A stretch of DNA of 64,000 nucleotides, taken from positions 1 through 64,000 of the forward strand of contig PWHR01000037.1 of assembly GCA_003554965.1 (NCBI GenBank), read 5' to 3'. A program made the position numbers and the translations under genes. A model generated the notes under the pieces. The model was given only the letters and a program-made list of their open reading frames with translations, searched no databases and had not been told where the DNA came from. Origin of the DNA: Thermoplasmata archaeon. GTDB lineage: Archaea; Thermoplasmatota; Thermoplasmata; Halarchaeoplasmatales; Halarchaeoplasmataceae. Positions 41,281 to 50,014 of the stretch are shown here, in pieces; position 1 is the first letter of the stretch; every line of letters begins with the position of its first letter.

Positions 41281-41904
41281 TTACTCTTCATTTTTTACTG
41301 GTATCTCAATATGATCAAGAAGTCTCCTAGCCCATTTTAGTTTTTTCTTTTTAATCTCGCTTTCGGGGAGCGGATTCTCAAAATCCCATCCATTCAATAT
41401 TATCTTCTCTCCACCGAAATGATCAGCTATAAAAGCAGCTCTGTCTCCATCTGTGAATCCACCAAAATTGTATATGTTCTCATTTGGAGGCTTACATTGA
41501 CATGTTGAGATCACATGCCCCTTGAATTTTGCTGCCCATTCTTTGATCAGTTGTATGTTGTCTCCGTGAGCATGGATCACTACCGGTACACCACCCAGGT
41601 TCATCTCTCTTTGTAGATCGGTATCTCCGTCCAGATCTGTAACGATCAAGTCGGGTTCAACACCATCGTCTATCATATGGGCCAAAGCCGATCCTGCAGC
41701 GATACTAAATCTATCACCATCTTCATAAAGGTAATAGGGACCACCGATCTCAATTTTTCTGCTCTTTAACCTAGACAACATAGAAAGATCATCACTCCCT
41801 CTTGTTTCGGCCAACAAGTCTGCAGCTCTGCGATCCTTTTCTATAGAGTAACCAAAATCCGATAATATCTCATGGTACAGAGGTCTCCATTTATCGAATT
41901 GCAA
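41281..41904 (-). CDS. mptE: 6-hydroxymethyl-7,8-dihydropterin pyrophosphokinase MptE
   Basis: A DUF115-family enzyme that activates the pterin for methanopterin (or folate) synthesis; unrelated to bacterial FolK. The 207-residue protein has the family marks IAAGSALAHMIDDG, PDLIVTDLDGDTD, VVIHAHGDN, FGGFTDGDRAAFIADHFG and ILNGWDFENP. Presence of MptE points to methanopterin-based C1 chemistry. It is the last gene of a run hjc-DUF373-mptE. Confidence 0.88.
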   Translation of the reverse strand: MQFDKWRPLYHEILSDFGYSIEKDRRAADLLAETRGSDDLSMLSRLKSRKIEIGGPYYLYEDGDRFSIAAGSALAHMIDDGVEPDLIVTDLDGDTDLQREMNLGGVPVVIHAHGDNIQLIKEWAAKFKGHVISTCQCKPPNENIYNFGGFTDGDRAAFIADHFGGEKIILNGWDFENPLPESEIKKKKLKWARRLLDHIEIPVKNEE

Positions 41905-41946
41905 GATTGTTTCCTCCAGATTTATCCTTCCAAACTCACCAATAGA

Positions 41947-43101
41947 TCAACCATCGGCTGTTGATTCGGTCATATCCTTTTCTCCATCCTGTCGATCTTT
42001 GAAACTCCTTTGTGTCACGCCAGCTAATATGCCAATAAGTAAGCCCAATATTATATTTATATAAAATGGTACATTTACATCTAAAGGTCTTACAAAACCA
42101 TCCTCCAATTCCATGATCTCCCCGATGTAGTCTATTGCTCCCCAAAAAATGAATGTTAGTGCGAAGAGGGTCAAGAAGATAGCCCAAAAGGACCATTTCA
42201 CTCTTCCTTTTTTTATGAAGGTATCGAGTAATCTTCCAAATTCATAAAGGAAGACCGCACCTATCCACCACAGTAAAACATACGATACAAAAATTATGAC
42301 CCTCTCAAGAGGCGATGTAGCGGTAGTGGCTTCCTGCCACCCTTGGAGAGAGCTCACTAATATGACAATCAAGGATACTATCGCAAAAGGTAACCAGATA
42401 GCTCCTTCTCTTACAGCATCCTCCAACCTATGATAAAGTTGTAAGCCCTTCCTGTCTAGCTCGTAAATCTTAACGATCAGATAAAGGCCTATCACGAAAA
42501 AGATCGCCCCTAAACCAAAACCAGGCAGTCCTTCCAAAGCTGAAACACCTTCTATTATAAGATTGCTCAAAAGGGCTAAGATTCTAAAGAAACCGTAAAC
42601 TAATAATGCTAAAGAAATAGGTAAAAATATTTTTCTCTGGGTTCCCTTTTCTCTAAACATTTTAACGAAAAGATAGTAGATATTCTCAACACTTTCGCTC
42701 TGTTTTACATAAACCGTTCTTATATGAGAAAGGTCGATTTTTGATGATACAATAGGGCTGATATACTCGTCTTCTGCGCCATCAGTTACTAAGATCGCAG
42801 AATCAGGCTCAGTCTCTTCCAAAACACTATCTAATTCTTTACTAAGTATTTCATCTGAAGTATAACCGATCGAAGGTGCACCGCATACAGTGGCTATCTC
42901 TACATCTTCACCTTTTTCTTTCAGATCATCATACAGGGATATAGCAGAAAAGATAGAATTGGTATCTGAATCTTCTGGATCTTTAAGTCCCAATTTTACC
43001 GCAGCCTGTAGATTATCTTCACGACCTACTATGGGTGTCTCTATCCCGGTTTTCTCCCCTATATCGTCATCCCGGTCCGCGCAGAGTATGAGTTTTTTCA
43101 T
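41947..43101 (-). CDS. DUF373 membrane protein
   Basis: A 384-residue archaeal protein of unknown function. Residues 1-150 form a cytoplasmic alpha-beta domain (LILCADRDDDIGEKTG, TPIVGREDNLQAAVKLGLKDPEDSD, ILVTDGAEDEYISPIV). The rest contains about six transmembrane helices starting at residue 157. The N-terminal domain with its conserved Asp cluster suggests a metal- or phosphate-binding sensor, but no activity is known. Confidence 0.85.
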   Translation of the reverse strand: MKKLILCADRDDDIGEKTGIETPIVGREDNLQAAVKLGLKDPEDSDTNSIFSAISLYDDLKEKGEDVEIATVCGAPSIGYTSDEILSKELDSVLEETEPDSAILVTDGAEDEYISPIVSSKIDLSHIRTVYVKQSESVENIYYLFVKMFREKGTQRKIFLPISLALLVYGFFRILALLSNLIIEGVSALEGLPGFGLGAIFFVIGLYLIVKIYELDRKGLQLYHRLEDAVREGAIWLPFAIVSLIVILVSSLQGWQEATTATSPLERVIIFVSYVLLWWIGAVFLYEFGRLLDTFIKKGRVKWSFWAIFLTLFALTFIFWGAIDYIGEIMELEDGFVRPLDVNVPFYINIILGLLIGILAGVTQRSFKDRQDGEKDMTESTADG

Positions 43102-43192
43102 CTATTTTTCTCCTCATATCAGGGATTAATAATTCTTTTACGATTATTTAGTATTTATCACTCGCCTCTCGTTAGTCAAATCAACTTTTACT

Positions 43193-43711
43193 TTACCTCA
43201 AAAGCCTGCCAAGATAGGAAAGGAACTCATGTAGAGGTAGGCCGTCATGCCAGGGTATTTTATAATTCCCGTGGACTGTTTTTTTCACTGCAGGGATCTT
43301 CTTGTTAAGGATTCTATACTTTTTTGAAAGACCTTCTATTTCAAAAGTGAAAAGCCTCCATTTATCACCTCTCTGGCCTTTCAATCTGAATGCATAAACC
43401 GGAAGCAATTTAGTTTTAGTGCATATATCGATCATCTCCTCAGCCTGTTCCGTCAGTCTTTTCTGGTCGCTGAGGTACAAAACTTCCTCATTGGATGATT
43501 TAACTTCGATCAAGAAAGAAACGTCACCTCTGACGGCCACTAGATCCATGCCTAAACTACCAGCCCCTCTCACTACCATAAAGGGAATGTCTTTCGCAGT
43601 CTTATATCCCTCTTTCTCGTCTTCAGAGCAGGTCTTTGTAGCCTTTTTGATCCTTTCCTCTTCTCCGGTAAGGATACCCTTGAGTTCTCTTTCATATTTT
43701 CCATGAGCCAT
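43193..43711 (-). CDS. hjc: Archaeal Holliday junction resolvase (Hjc-like) with insertion
   Basis: It cleaves four-way junctions in recombination. The nuclease core residues are Glu7 (YEREL), Asp56 (GAGSLGMDLVAV), Glu69 and Lys71 (FLIEVKSS), followed by the helix DQKRLTEQAEEMIDI. About 25 extra residues, including a Cys and many charges, separate Glu7 from the conserved Gly-rich turn compared with ordinary Hjc. The C-terminal tail of about 45 residues is also longer than usual. It is probably active, but could be a divergent nuclease of the same fold. Confidence 0.8.
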   Translation of the reverse strand: MAHGKYERELKGILTGEEERIKKATKTCSEDEKEGYKTAKDIPFMVVRGAGSLGMDLVAVRGDVSFLIEVKSSNEEVLYLSDQKRLTEQAEEMIDICTKTKLLPVYAFRLKGQRGDKWRLFTFEIEGLSKKYRILNKKIPAVKKTVHGNYKIPWHDGLPLHEFLSYLGRLLR

Positions 43712-43800
43712 ATCTAATCGATCCTGAGAGCTTTTTCAATCTTTCAACTCTTTGGTAGTTAATAAGTTTGAGGTGAAGATCTCCTGCTTGAAACCCATCC

Positions 43801-45120
43801 TCACGGCTCCAACCTTTCGGTATCCCTCGGGAACAGTATCGCTTCTCTTATGTTCGAAAGACCTAGCATTTGCTGAAGGAATCTATCGAAGCCGAGTCCT
43901 ATACCTCCATGAGGAGGCATCCCATATTTGAACGCCTCAAGATAGTTTTGGAATGCCTCTTTTTCTAAACCTATCTCTTCCATTTGATGGATAAGTACAT
44001 CATAACGATGCTCCCTCTGCCCTCCAGAAACCAGTTCTTGTCCTTTATACTCCAAATCAAAATATGTGGTCAATGATGGATCGTATTCTTTTCTTTTAGC
44101 ATAGAAAGTACCTTCTTTAACTTCAGTCGGGAACTCAGTGATGAAGAAAAACTCCGTATCGAATTCTTCCTCGACGTACTCACCTAGGATCTTTTCCTCT
44201 TCTGTACCGATCTGAGGATCTTCCTCCCATTCATGACCCAAATCTTTGAGGATATTTATGCATTCTCTATACGGTATCTTTTTGAAAGGGAAATCAGGGA
44301 TATTTATCTCTACACCTAGTTCTTCAAGTTCTTCTTCACAATTGTTTTTCACGTACGAAAGAGCATGTTTAACCATGTAGCTCGTCATATCGATTATGTC
44401 CTTTGAGCTCTCTACAAATGACATCTCGAAATCTAGTGAAAGGAATTCTGAGGTGTGTCTTATGGTATCGAAATCTTCAGCTCTATATGCTGGTGCGATC
44501 TCGAACACTCTTTCGAATCCAGCCGCCATCAACATCTGTTTGTAGAGTTGAGGACTCTGAGCTAGATAAGCCTCTTGACCGTAGTACTCTACATTGAAAA
44601 GGGTTGCTCCACCTTCAGCTCCGGCGGCTACTATCTTTGGAGTGTAAACTTCTATAAAACCTTCCTGATCAAAAAAATCTCTCACCCCATCTAATAAATT
44701 TTTTCTGATTTCAAATATCAAAAGCTTTTCCTTTTTCCTCAAGTCCAAAAATCTATTATCGAATCTAGTCCCCATCTCAGCATCGACTTTATCGACGACT
44801 CCAAGGGGCAGGGGTTTTTCTGCCTCGGTTTCTACTTTTATAGATATAGGATGTAGCTCATACCCTAAATCAGTTTGATCTGTACTTTTTTTCTCTCCTT
44901 CCACTATGAGGACGCTCTCTCTAGGGACATTCACTGCCTTTTCAAAACGGTCCTCTTCCATCTCTTCTTTGGAAAGGACAACCTGAAAGACCCCTGTCCT
45001 ATCTCTTATCTTTAGAAAAGCGATTCCTCCTAGATTCTTCGTTTCCTGCAACCAACCGCCCAGTTTGCATCTGCAGCCCTCTTCGAGCTCAACGGCCTCG
45101 GTGGCGAGTATCCTTTGCAT
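43801..45120 (-). CDS. aspS: Aspartyl-tRNA synthetase (archaeal type)
   Basis: A class IIb synthetase of 439 residues without the bacterial GAD insertion. The N-terminal OB fold (GGWLQETKNLGGIAFLKIRD) binds the anticodon. The catalytic domain has motif 2 (FEIAPAYRAEDFDTIRHTSE) and motif 3 (GIGLGFDRFLQQMLG). Archaeal AspRS may also charge tRNA-Asn; whether it does here depends on a GatCAB system not visible in the window. hjc and the genes downstream follow on the same strand. Confidence 0.95.
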   Translation of the reverse strand: MQRILATEAVELEEGCRCKLGGWLQETKNLGGIAFLKIRDRTGVFQVVLSKEEMEEDRFEKAVNVPRESVLIVEGEKKSTDQTDLGYELHPISIKVETEAEKPLPLGVVDKVDAEMGTRFDNRFLDLRKKEKLLIFEIRKNLLDGVRDFFDQEGFIEVYTPKIVAAGAEGGATLFNVEYYGQEAYLAQSPQLYKQMLMAAGFERVFEIAPAYRAEDFDTIRHTSEFLSLDFEMSFVESSKDIIDMTSYMVKHALSYVKNNCEEELEELGVEINIPDFPFKKIPYRECINILKDLGHEWEEDPQIGTEEEKILGEYVEEEFDTEFFFITEFPTEVKEGTFYAKRKEYDPSLTTYFDLEYKGQELVSGGQREHRYDVLIHQMEEIGLEKEAFQNYLEAFKYGMPPHGGIGLGFDRFLQQMLGLSNIREAILFPRDTERLEP

Positions 45121-45222
45121 ATTAAGGGGTAAGAAAGAGAGATATAAAAGAGTTCAGGATGGAAAGATCTTCAACCATCCCCAAACCTAAAATAAGTAGA
45201 CTAGTTTTCTTCTGATGATAAT

Positions 45223-45549
45223 ATGGGTAAAAATCGATATGATGTCAAAAGAGGCCATTTTGAGAACATAGAAGGTGATAAATTGAAGAAGCTTTTACAG
45301 GAAACTTTCGGTGATGTCAGTGAAGAAGGGGACAAACTCATCGTCGAAGATGAGGGAGCTATATCCTCACTGACGATATGGACAGAAGGACGAACGGGCC
45401 TTTGGGTGGATATAAAGATGAACCCTGATGTGGACAACGATACCGCTTCAGAAACGATCTCGATGTGGAACAACTTCTTGGAGCAGGCCACCGGGTTTAC
45501 AGCAAAGGAAAGGAAGAAAAGAGCAAAGAAAAAAGCCAAGGAAAAATAA
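45223..45549 (+). CDS. Conserved archaeal protein (DUF5611-like)
   Basis: A 108-residue protein beginning YDVKRGHFENIEGDKLKKLL, with a beta-rich middle and the C-terminal FLEQATGFTAKERKKRAKKK. The closing ATGFTAKER motif and the basic tail match my recollection of the archaeal DUF5611 family. Function unknown; the basic tail might bind nucleic acid. Confidence 0.68.
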   Translation: MGKNRYDVKRGHFENIEGDKLKKLLQETFGDVSEEGDKLIVEDEGAISSLTIWTEGRTGLWVDIKMNPDVDNDTASETISMWNNFLEQATGFTAKERKKRAKKKAKEK

Positions 45550-45587
45550 AATCCTTAAACGCCTCTATAATTTATTTGTCTTTTCAA

Positions 45588-45600
45588 AAAATATATATAG
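45588..45600 (+). promoter_or_regulatory. TATA box for satP
   Basis: AAAATATATATAG lies 31-43 bases before the ATG at 45631, placing the transcription start near 45624. This supports the internal ATG rather than the GTG at 45622. Confidence 0.55.
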
Positions 45601-45630
45601 ACTTCTCCAATACTCAACGTAGTGATCATC

Positions 45631-46218
45631 ATGGCAGAAGAAAATAAACTTGCAAACCCCGCTCCATTAGGCCTCATGGGTTTCGGCATGACTACTGTAC
45701 TATTGAATATTTACAATGCAGCGAACTGGGATATCAGCAGCATGATACTAGCGATGGGAATATTTTACGGTGGTTTCGCACAATTGATAGCAGGCTGGTG
45801 GGAAATTAAACAGAAAAACACTTTTGCGGGAGTGGCTTTCAGTTCCTATGGTCTGTTCTGGTTGAGCTTCGTTGGATTGCACACTATGCCAGAGTTGATA
45901 GACGGTTTTTCGGGTCCTGATTATCCTGCGATGGCCGCATATTTAGCCATGTGGGGTCTTTTCACAGGATGGATGTTCCTATCTACTCTGAAGTTGAACA
46001 GAGCTCTACAAGTGGTCTTTTCTACCCTGACGATACTGTTCTTCTTGCTGGCTTTTGCCTATGCAGTAGGTCCAAATACCGATCTAGGTCAGATCATTTA
46101 CACCATCGCCGGTATCGAAGGGATAATCTGTGGATTTAGTGCTGTGTATACCGCATTGGCTGAGGTCACGAACGAGTATTACGGAAAAACGATATTCCCG
46201 ATCGGTCCGGTGGAATGA
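45631..46218 (+). CDS. satP: Acetate/succinate transporter (SatP/GPR1/FUN34 family)
   Basis: A 195-residue six-helix membrane protein that takes up or releases small monocarboxylates such as acetate, and in some members succinate. The family signature NPAPLGL begins at residue 8. It is followed by FGMTTVLLNIYNA, MGIFYGGFAQLIAGWWE and FSSYGLFWLSF. In an organism with fumarate reductase nearby, export of acetate or succinate is plausible, but direction and substrate cannot be read. A structured region with a T-run follows the stop. Confidence 0.9.
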   Translation: MAEENKLANPAPLGLMGFGMTTVLLNIYNAANWDISSMILAMGIFYGGFAQLIAGWWEIKQKNTFAGVAFSSYGLFWLSFVGLHTMPELIDGFSGPDYPAMAAYLAMWGLFTGWMFLSTLKLNRALQVVFSTLTILFFLLAFAYAVGPNTDLGQIIYTIAGIEGIICGFSAVYTALAEVTNEYYGKTIFPIGPVE

Positions 46219-46270
46219 AAACATAAAAGTCCGTTAAACAGACTTGAGATGAAGCAACAAAAGAGTTGGG

Positions 46271-46349
46271 ACGCTAGTTTCCAGCGGAAACCAATGAGGC
46301 TATAAAACCCTCGTTTAGATTCCGCCTACAAAAACCTTTTCTTTTTTTT
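46271..46349 (+). terminator. Alternative hairpins and T-run after satP
   Basis: Two mutually exclusive folds share GGAA at 46286-46289. One is GTTTCC-AGC-GGAAAC (46277-46291). The other is GCGGAA (46284-46289) with TTCCGC (46320-46325), enclosing a second stem AATGAGG/CCTCGTT. T-runs follow at 46337-46349. It lies between convergent satP and the signal peptidase gene, so a bidirectional terminator is the simplest reading. Confidence 0.4.
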
Positions 46350-46366
46350 ATGATCATGACTTCAAA

Positions 46367-47296
46367 CTAATTGTTTTCATATGTCTGGTTACTATCAATT
46401 TGGTTTCCCTGAACATTACTATACTTTTCTCCTTTCTCGACTTCTCTAGAACCACCATCACCTTCTTTTGGCCCATTTTTGTTCTTTCCATAAAGTCTGC
46501 TCACCAATTCAAGTATTATGGGTATCAGCAAGATAGCGGTGATAGATATGATCAGATTTGTCCAGGTGTTCGATGGTATGTATTCCGTTCTTCCCAGATA
46601 AGCCAGTTTCAATGAACCAAACCAGGGAAGTTGGCCCCTTGCTCTTCCTAATATCCAATCTTCTTCTACCGGTTTGTTTATTCCACCGTGACTCTCATCT
46701 TGATCGATATAATCGTTGTTATCTCCTTTAGTGATAAATCCTGATGATTCTATATTTTCAAGATCCAATTCAACTGTATCGTCTCTATGACCGTATTCGT
46801 AAAGTAACAGAGTACCTGATAATCCAATTCCGTCTTCGACCTCTTCAGGTTCTAAATCAGGATGTTCGATCTCCCAGTCATTTTCATAATCTAGATCAGA
46901 CAGTGCTGGTATATTTACATACCCTTGTTCTTCATCATATTCTAAGTAAAACACGGCTCTATGGATCACAGGTGTGCTTGCTCTATCTCCATCTGGTCTG
47001 AAAACGATGACATCCCCATATTGCCCATAATTTCTATAGTCCCTGTACCTACCTTCAACATAAGTAGTTATATCATCTCTATCCACTTCTTGGACCAAAA
47101 CTATATCTCCAGCATCTATTATCCCTACTTCGCTTTGTTGATGGTTGTGAGACATGCTGGAAGATTCTACCACAACCAACGGAGGCCATCTTCCGCTGAA
47201 GGCATATAAAGCACTCAATATCAAACCTATTATTATGAGGGAAATAAGAATATCCTTTGCTATGGTTTTTATTTCATTTTTAGTTTCTTTATCCAT
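46367..47296 (-). CDS. Signal peptidase I, archaeal/ER type (S26B)
   Basis: It removes signal peptides from secreted proteins. Of 309 residues, an N-terminal membrane anchor (ILISLIIIGLILSALYAF) is followed by the catalytic Ser in VESSSMSH, box GDIVLV, and the catalytic His in TPVIHRAV. This gives the Ser-His pair of archaeal and ER enzymes rather than Ser-Lys. GFITKGDNND is the next conserved box. The protein has a second transmembrane segment near residues 250-275 and an Asn/Gln-rich tail. An insertion of about 60 acidic residues separates the His box from GDNND. Confidence 0.9.
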   Translation of the reverse strand: MDKETKNEIKTIAKDILISLIIIGLILSALYAFSGRWPPLVVVESSSMSHNHQQSEVGIIDAGDIVLVQEVDRDDITTYVEGRYRDYRNYGQYGDVIVFRPDGDRASTPVIHRAVFYLEYDEEQGYVNIPALSDLDYENDWEIEHPDLEPEEVEDGIGLSGTLLLYEYGHRDDTVELDLENIESSGFITKGDNNDYIDQDESHGGINKPVEEDWILGRARGQLPWFGSLKLAYLGRTEYIPSNTWTNLIISITAILLIPIILELVSRLYGKNKNGPKEGDGGSREVEKGEKYSNVQGNQIDSNQTYENN

Positions 47297-47460
47297 TTTT
47301 ATCTATTCCTTGTTTGATCCGTTTGAGTATGAATCGTTGAAGTTTCTCAAATAGCAACAGGATTGCTTGCTACTAATAAATATTTCTAATGCCTATTTCT
47401 GTTTACTAGAAGACTTTTCAAACACGAAAATAAAATAAAGCAGTTCCCTCTTGTTGGGAT

Positions 47461-48075
47461 ATGAACCGCCCTTCAGTTGACGAATATTTCATGTCCATGG
47501 CCTATTTGGTCTCTGAGAGATCAACTTGTCTTAGTAGAAAAGTGGGAGCCGTTATGGTGAAAAACAAGCAAGTAGTTAGTACTGGGTATAACGGAGCGCC
47601 GAAAAAACTGCCTCACTGTGAAGAATTAGGTGGATGTATGAGGAAAGGTGATATTCATCCGCCTTACATGGATATATTTTTTGACCAATATAAAAAGAAT
47701 AAAGAATTGAATAAAAAAGACAAAGAAGAGATGTTGGAAGATATAGATTTTTATCCAGAGAAAGGGAAAGGCGTCAAATCAGGAAGAAGGCATGAACTCT
47801 GTAGGGCAGTCCACGCTGAGCAGAATGCGGTGATCCAGGCAGCTGTATCTGGCGTCAGTATCAAAGGAAGCACGCTTTACTGTACTACCTATCCCTGTGT
47901 AGTATGCGCGAAGATGTTGATAAATTCTGAGATCAAAAAAATAATCTATGACGGGGAATACAAAGATCCCCTTTCTGAGAACATGCTCCAGCAGAGTAAA
48001 ATAGAAGTTGAACGTTTTGAAGGGGATAAGAGAGAGATACAGGAGACTATTTCGAAATACATGCAGAATAAATAA
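47461..48075 (+). CDS. Deoxycytidylate deaminase family protein
   Basis: A zinc enzyme that deaminates dCMP to dUMP for dTMP synthesis. The catalytic motif HAEQNAVIQA has the Zn-binding His and the catalytic Glu. TTYPCVVCAKML provides the two Zn-binding Cys. The N-terminal MSMAYLVSERSTCLSRKVGAV and TGYNGAP are typical of dCMP deaminases. An insertion at residues 60-110 carries HCEELGGCMRKGD and a Lys/Glu-rich helix. At 204 residues it is longer than the usual 150-180. Confidence 0.88.
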   Translation: MNRPSVDEYFMSMAYLVSERSTCLSRKVGAVMVKNKQVVSTGYNGAPKKLPHCEELGGCMRKGDIHPPYMDIFFDQYKKNKELNKKDKEEMLEDIDFYPEKGKGVKSGRRHELCRAVHAEQNAVIQAAVSGVSIKGSTLYCTTYPCVVCAKMLINSEIKKIIYDGEYKDPLSENMLQQSKIEVERFEGDKREIQETISKYMQNK

Positions 48076-48114
48076 AGAAAAGGAATTTTTGGAGAAAAAA
48101 AGTTTCTATCCTTT

Positions 48115-48282
48115 TTACAGAGTGATCACATCGACTGGACATGAGTCTACGCAATTACCACAGTCGATACATGCGTCTTCGTCCACCACTGCAACGTCTT
48201 CGACAGTTATCGCATCTACTGGACAGACTTCTTCACATTGACCGCATGCTATGCAACCATCTTCCTCAATCTCTACTACCAT
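48115..48282 (-). CDS. Ferredoxin 2[4Fe-4S], 55 aa
   Basis: A small clostridial-type ferredoxin. Both cluster motifs are complete: [12 protein letters not shown] and [12 protein letters not shown]. The acidic 55-residue protein (MVVEIEEDG start, [11 protein letters not shown] linker) would serve as a low-potential electron carrier, for example between Hdr, hydrogenase and 2-oxoacid oxidoreductases such as those encoded from 52.9 kb. It is one of two tandem paralogues. Confidence 0.92.
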   Translation of the reverse strand: MVVEIEEDGCIACGQCEEVCPVDAITVEDVAVVDEDACIDCGNCVDSCPVDVITL

Positions 48283-48337
48283 AGTACCACGAAATGAGGA
48301 AGTAAGGTCCCTATAAAAAATTTACTGCTATATTCTT

Positions 48338-48505
48338 TTAGAGAGAAAGTGCATCTACTGGACAGATCTCTACGCATTTCCCGATATCCTCACATTTTTC
48401 TTCATCCGCTATAGCCACGTCCTCGACAATTATCGCGTCGATAGGGCATTCCTCTTCACACATCCCGCAAGCAATACAGGCATCTTCATCTACTTCTACG
48501 ACCAT
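48338..48505 (-). CDS. Ferredoxin paralogue with one altered cluster motif, 55 aa
   Basis: A tandem copy of the neighbouring ferredoxin. The first motif is complete (CIACGMCEEECP). In the second the central Cys is Ile: CEDIGKCVEICP. That site has only three of four ligands and may hold a [3Fe-4S] cluster or a cluster with an outside ligand. The reading frame is otherwise clean, with AGGTGAT before the ATG. The two copies differ at about a third of positions, so the duplication is not recent. Confidence 0.9.
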   Translation of the reverse strand: MVVEVDEDACIACGMCEEECPIDAIIVEDVAIADEEKCEDIGKCVEICPVDALSL

Positions 48506-48586
48506 ATTTATCACCTAGATCGATAGGTATAACAACCTAAATAAATGTTTGGGCAATCCTATAAAACTAGAAGATGAAAAACATTT

Positions 48587-49129
48587 TTAGTCTCTCACGA
48601 TCTTCTTTAAGATCTGAAGCACATCTTTCCGATAATCGCTCAAAGAACTCTCGTTGATTATCATGTAGTCGGCCCTTGCTATAACTTTCCCAAGACCCCA
48701 ATCAAGTTCTCTATGATCCCTCTCTTGGAATTCTTTCTTAGAGTCAGGAGCGTCTTCTCGCCCTCTTTCTTTCAATCTCTTGTATCTTGTTTGTGGGGAG
48801 GCATGGACCGCTACCGTTTTAGGAGAAGTTTTCAATTCAGAGATGAAGATCTTCTTTTCGGCCAAGCTCCTCATACCGTCTATAACGGTTTTTTTTGACT
48901 CGATCTGCTCTAACGTTTTCTCGGCCCAGACGCCTTCATGGTATTCTTTTCTTAGCCTGTTAGCGAATTCACCTATGCTCTCCCCTTCTTTCCTTTCACT
49001 GTCTCTTTTTTGGAATTCCTCTCTCACCACATCCCCCATCCGAACTACTTCATAACCTTCATCCACAGCAACCTTTAAAAACTCCTCCTTTCCAGCCCCA
49101 GGCATTCCAGCAAGTAATATAATCGTCAT
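48587..49129 (-). CDS. UPF0200 P-loop kinase-like protein
   Basis: A 180-residue P-loop protein related to dephospho-CoA and nucleoside-monophosphate kinases. Walker A reads LLAGMPGAGKEEF, with Glu after the Lys where Ser/Thr is usual. The middle has RMGDVVREEF, and the lid-like segment RYKRLKERGREDAPDSKKEF matches the archaeal UPF0200 family. Substrate unknown. It starts 18 bases after nadE on the same strand. Confidence 0.82.
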   Translation of the reverse strand: MTIILLAGMPGAGKEEFLKVAVDEGYEVVRMGDVVREEFQKRDSERKEGESIGEFANRLRKEYHEGVWAEKTLEQIESKKTVIDGMRSLAEKKIFISELKTSPKTVAVHASPQTRYKRLKERGREDAPDSKKEFQERDHRELDWGLGKVIARADYMIINESSLSDYRKDVLQILKKIVRD

Positions 49130-49147
49130 TTTTCTCCCTTCTTCATT

Positions 49148-49957
49148 TCAGAGTGTGAACTCTCTCCAATCATCTCCGATGGTTCTGCTGCGCAGTTTTA
49201 AAACTGTAGGGAATCTTCTTTTATGTGTACTCCTATCGATCATAGATTTGACATCTTCGACAGCACTGTTAGAAACACCGTTATTATCAGCGATTTTGTC
49301 AATGGGTCGTTGTGCTTCGATACCTCTCAACACTTTATCGATGACCTCATAGCAATGACCTAGTTCATCTTCGTCCGTCTGCCCTTCCCAAAGACCGGCT
49401 CTTGGAACTTTGGTTAAAAATCTATCCGGAACGCCTATCTTTTCAGCGATCTTTTTCACTTCAGATTTGTATACGTCCCCCATAGGCAAAAAATCGGCAG
49501 CTCCGTCACCGAATTTGGTCGTGTACCCCAGCAGAAGTTCGCTCTTGTTACTGGTACCTATGACCAATCTCTTCTCCTCATTTGCAAAATAATATTCTAT
49601 ACAGTTCCTCACCCTAGCTTTCAGATTGGCGTAAGGCAATTTTTTTTCTGGATCTGCTGGAAACTGTTCTAAAATCGGATCGATATCGATTTCTTCGTAT
49701 TCTACTCCCCACTTATCCGCTAACCATCGTGCATCTCTCATGTCCTCTTCAGGACTCGCGCTTTCCGGCATTATGATAGGATGAACCCTCTCTTCCCCGA
49801 GGGCATCGATAGATAATTTAAAGACTGTAGCGGAATCTAATCCTCCACTCAAACCCATCACTACACCCTCGGTACCTGTGGTTTCTACTTTGTCGCGGAT
49901 AAACTCTTTCATCAAATGGATACTTTCATCGAGATCTAAACCGCTGTTCTTGGGCAT
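49148..49957 (-). CDS. nadE: NAD+ synthetase (ammonia-dependent)
   Basis: It amidates nicotinic acid adenine dinucleotide to NAD+, the last step of NAD synthesis. The 269-residue protein has the PP-loop GLSGGLDSATVFKL, MPESASPEEDMRDARWLAD, GTSNKSELLLGYTTKFGDGAADFLP and PRAGLWEGQTDEDELG. There is no N-terminal glutaminase domain, so it uses free ammonia. Confidence 0.95.
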   Translation of the reverse strand: MPKNSGLDLDESIHLMKEFIRDKVETTGTEGVVMGLSGGLDSATVFKLSIDALGEERVHPIIMPESASPEEDMRDARWLADKWGVEYEEIDIDPILEQFPADPEKKLPYANLKARVRNCIEYYFANEEKRLVIGTSNKSELLLGYTTKFGDGAADFLPMGDVYKSEVKKIAEKIGVPDRFLTKVPRAGLWEGQTDEDELGHCYEVIDKVLRGIEAQRPIDKIADNNGVSNSAVEDVKSMIDRSTHKRRFPTVLKLRSRTIGDDWREFTL

Positions 49958-50014
49958 GGGGATGGATTAAAAGGGGTTCTTATTATTTTTATGGGTTTTG
50001 TTTAGAGTCGTGAG

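Noticed and set aside
46284-46335. H/ACA guide RNA in the satP-signal peptidase gap, because ACA follows a stem
   Set aside because: The internal loops are too small for a pseudouridylation pocket and there is no K-turn; a terminator explains the structure more simply.
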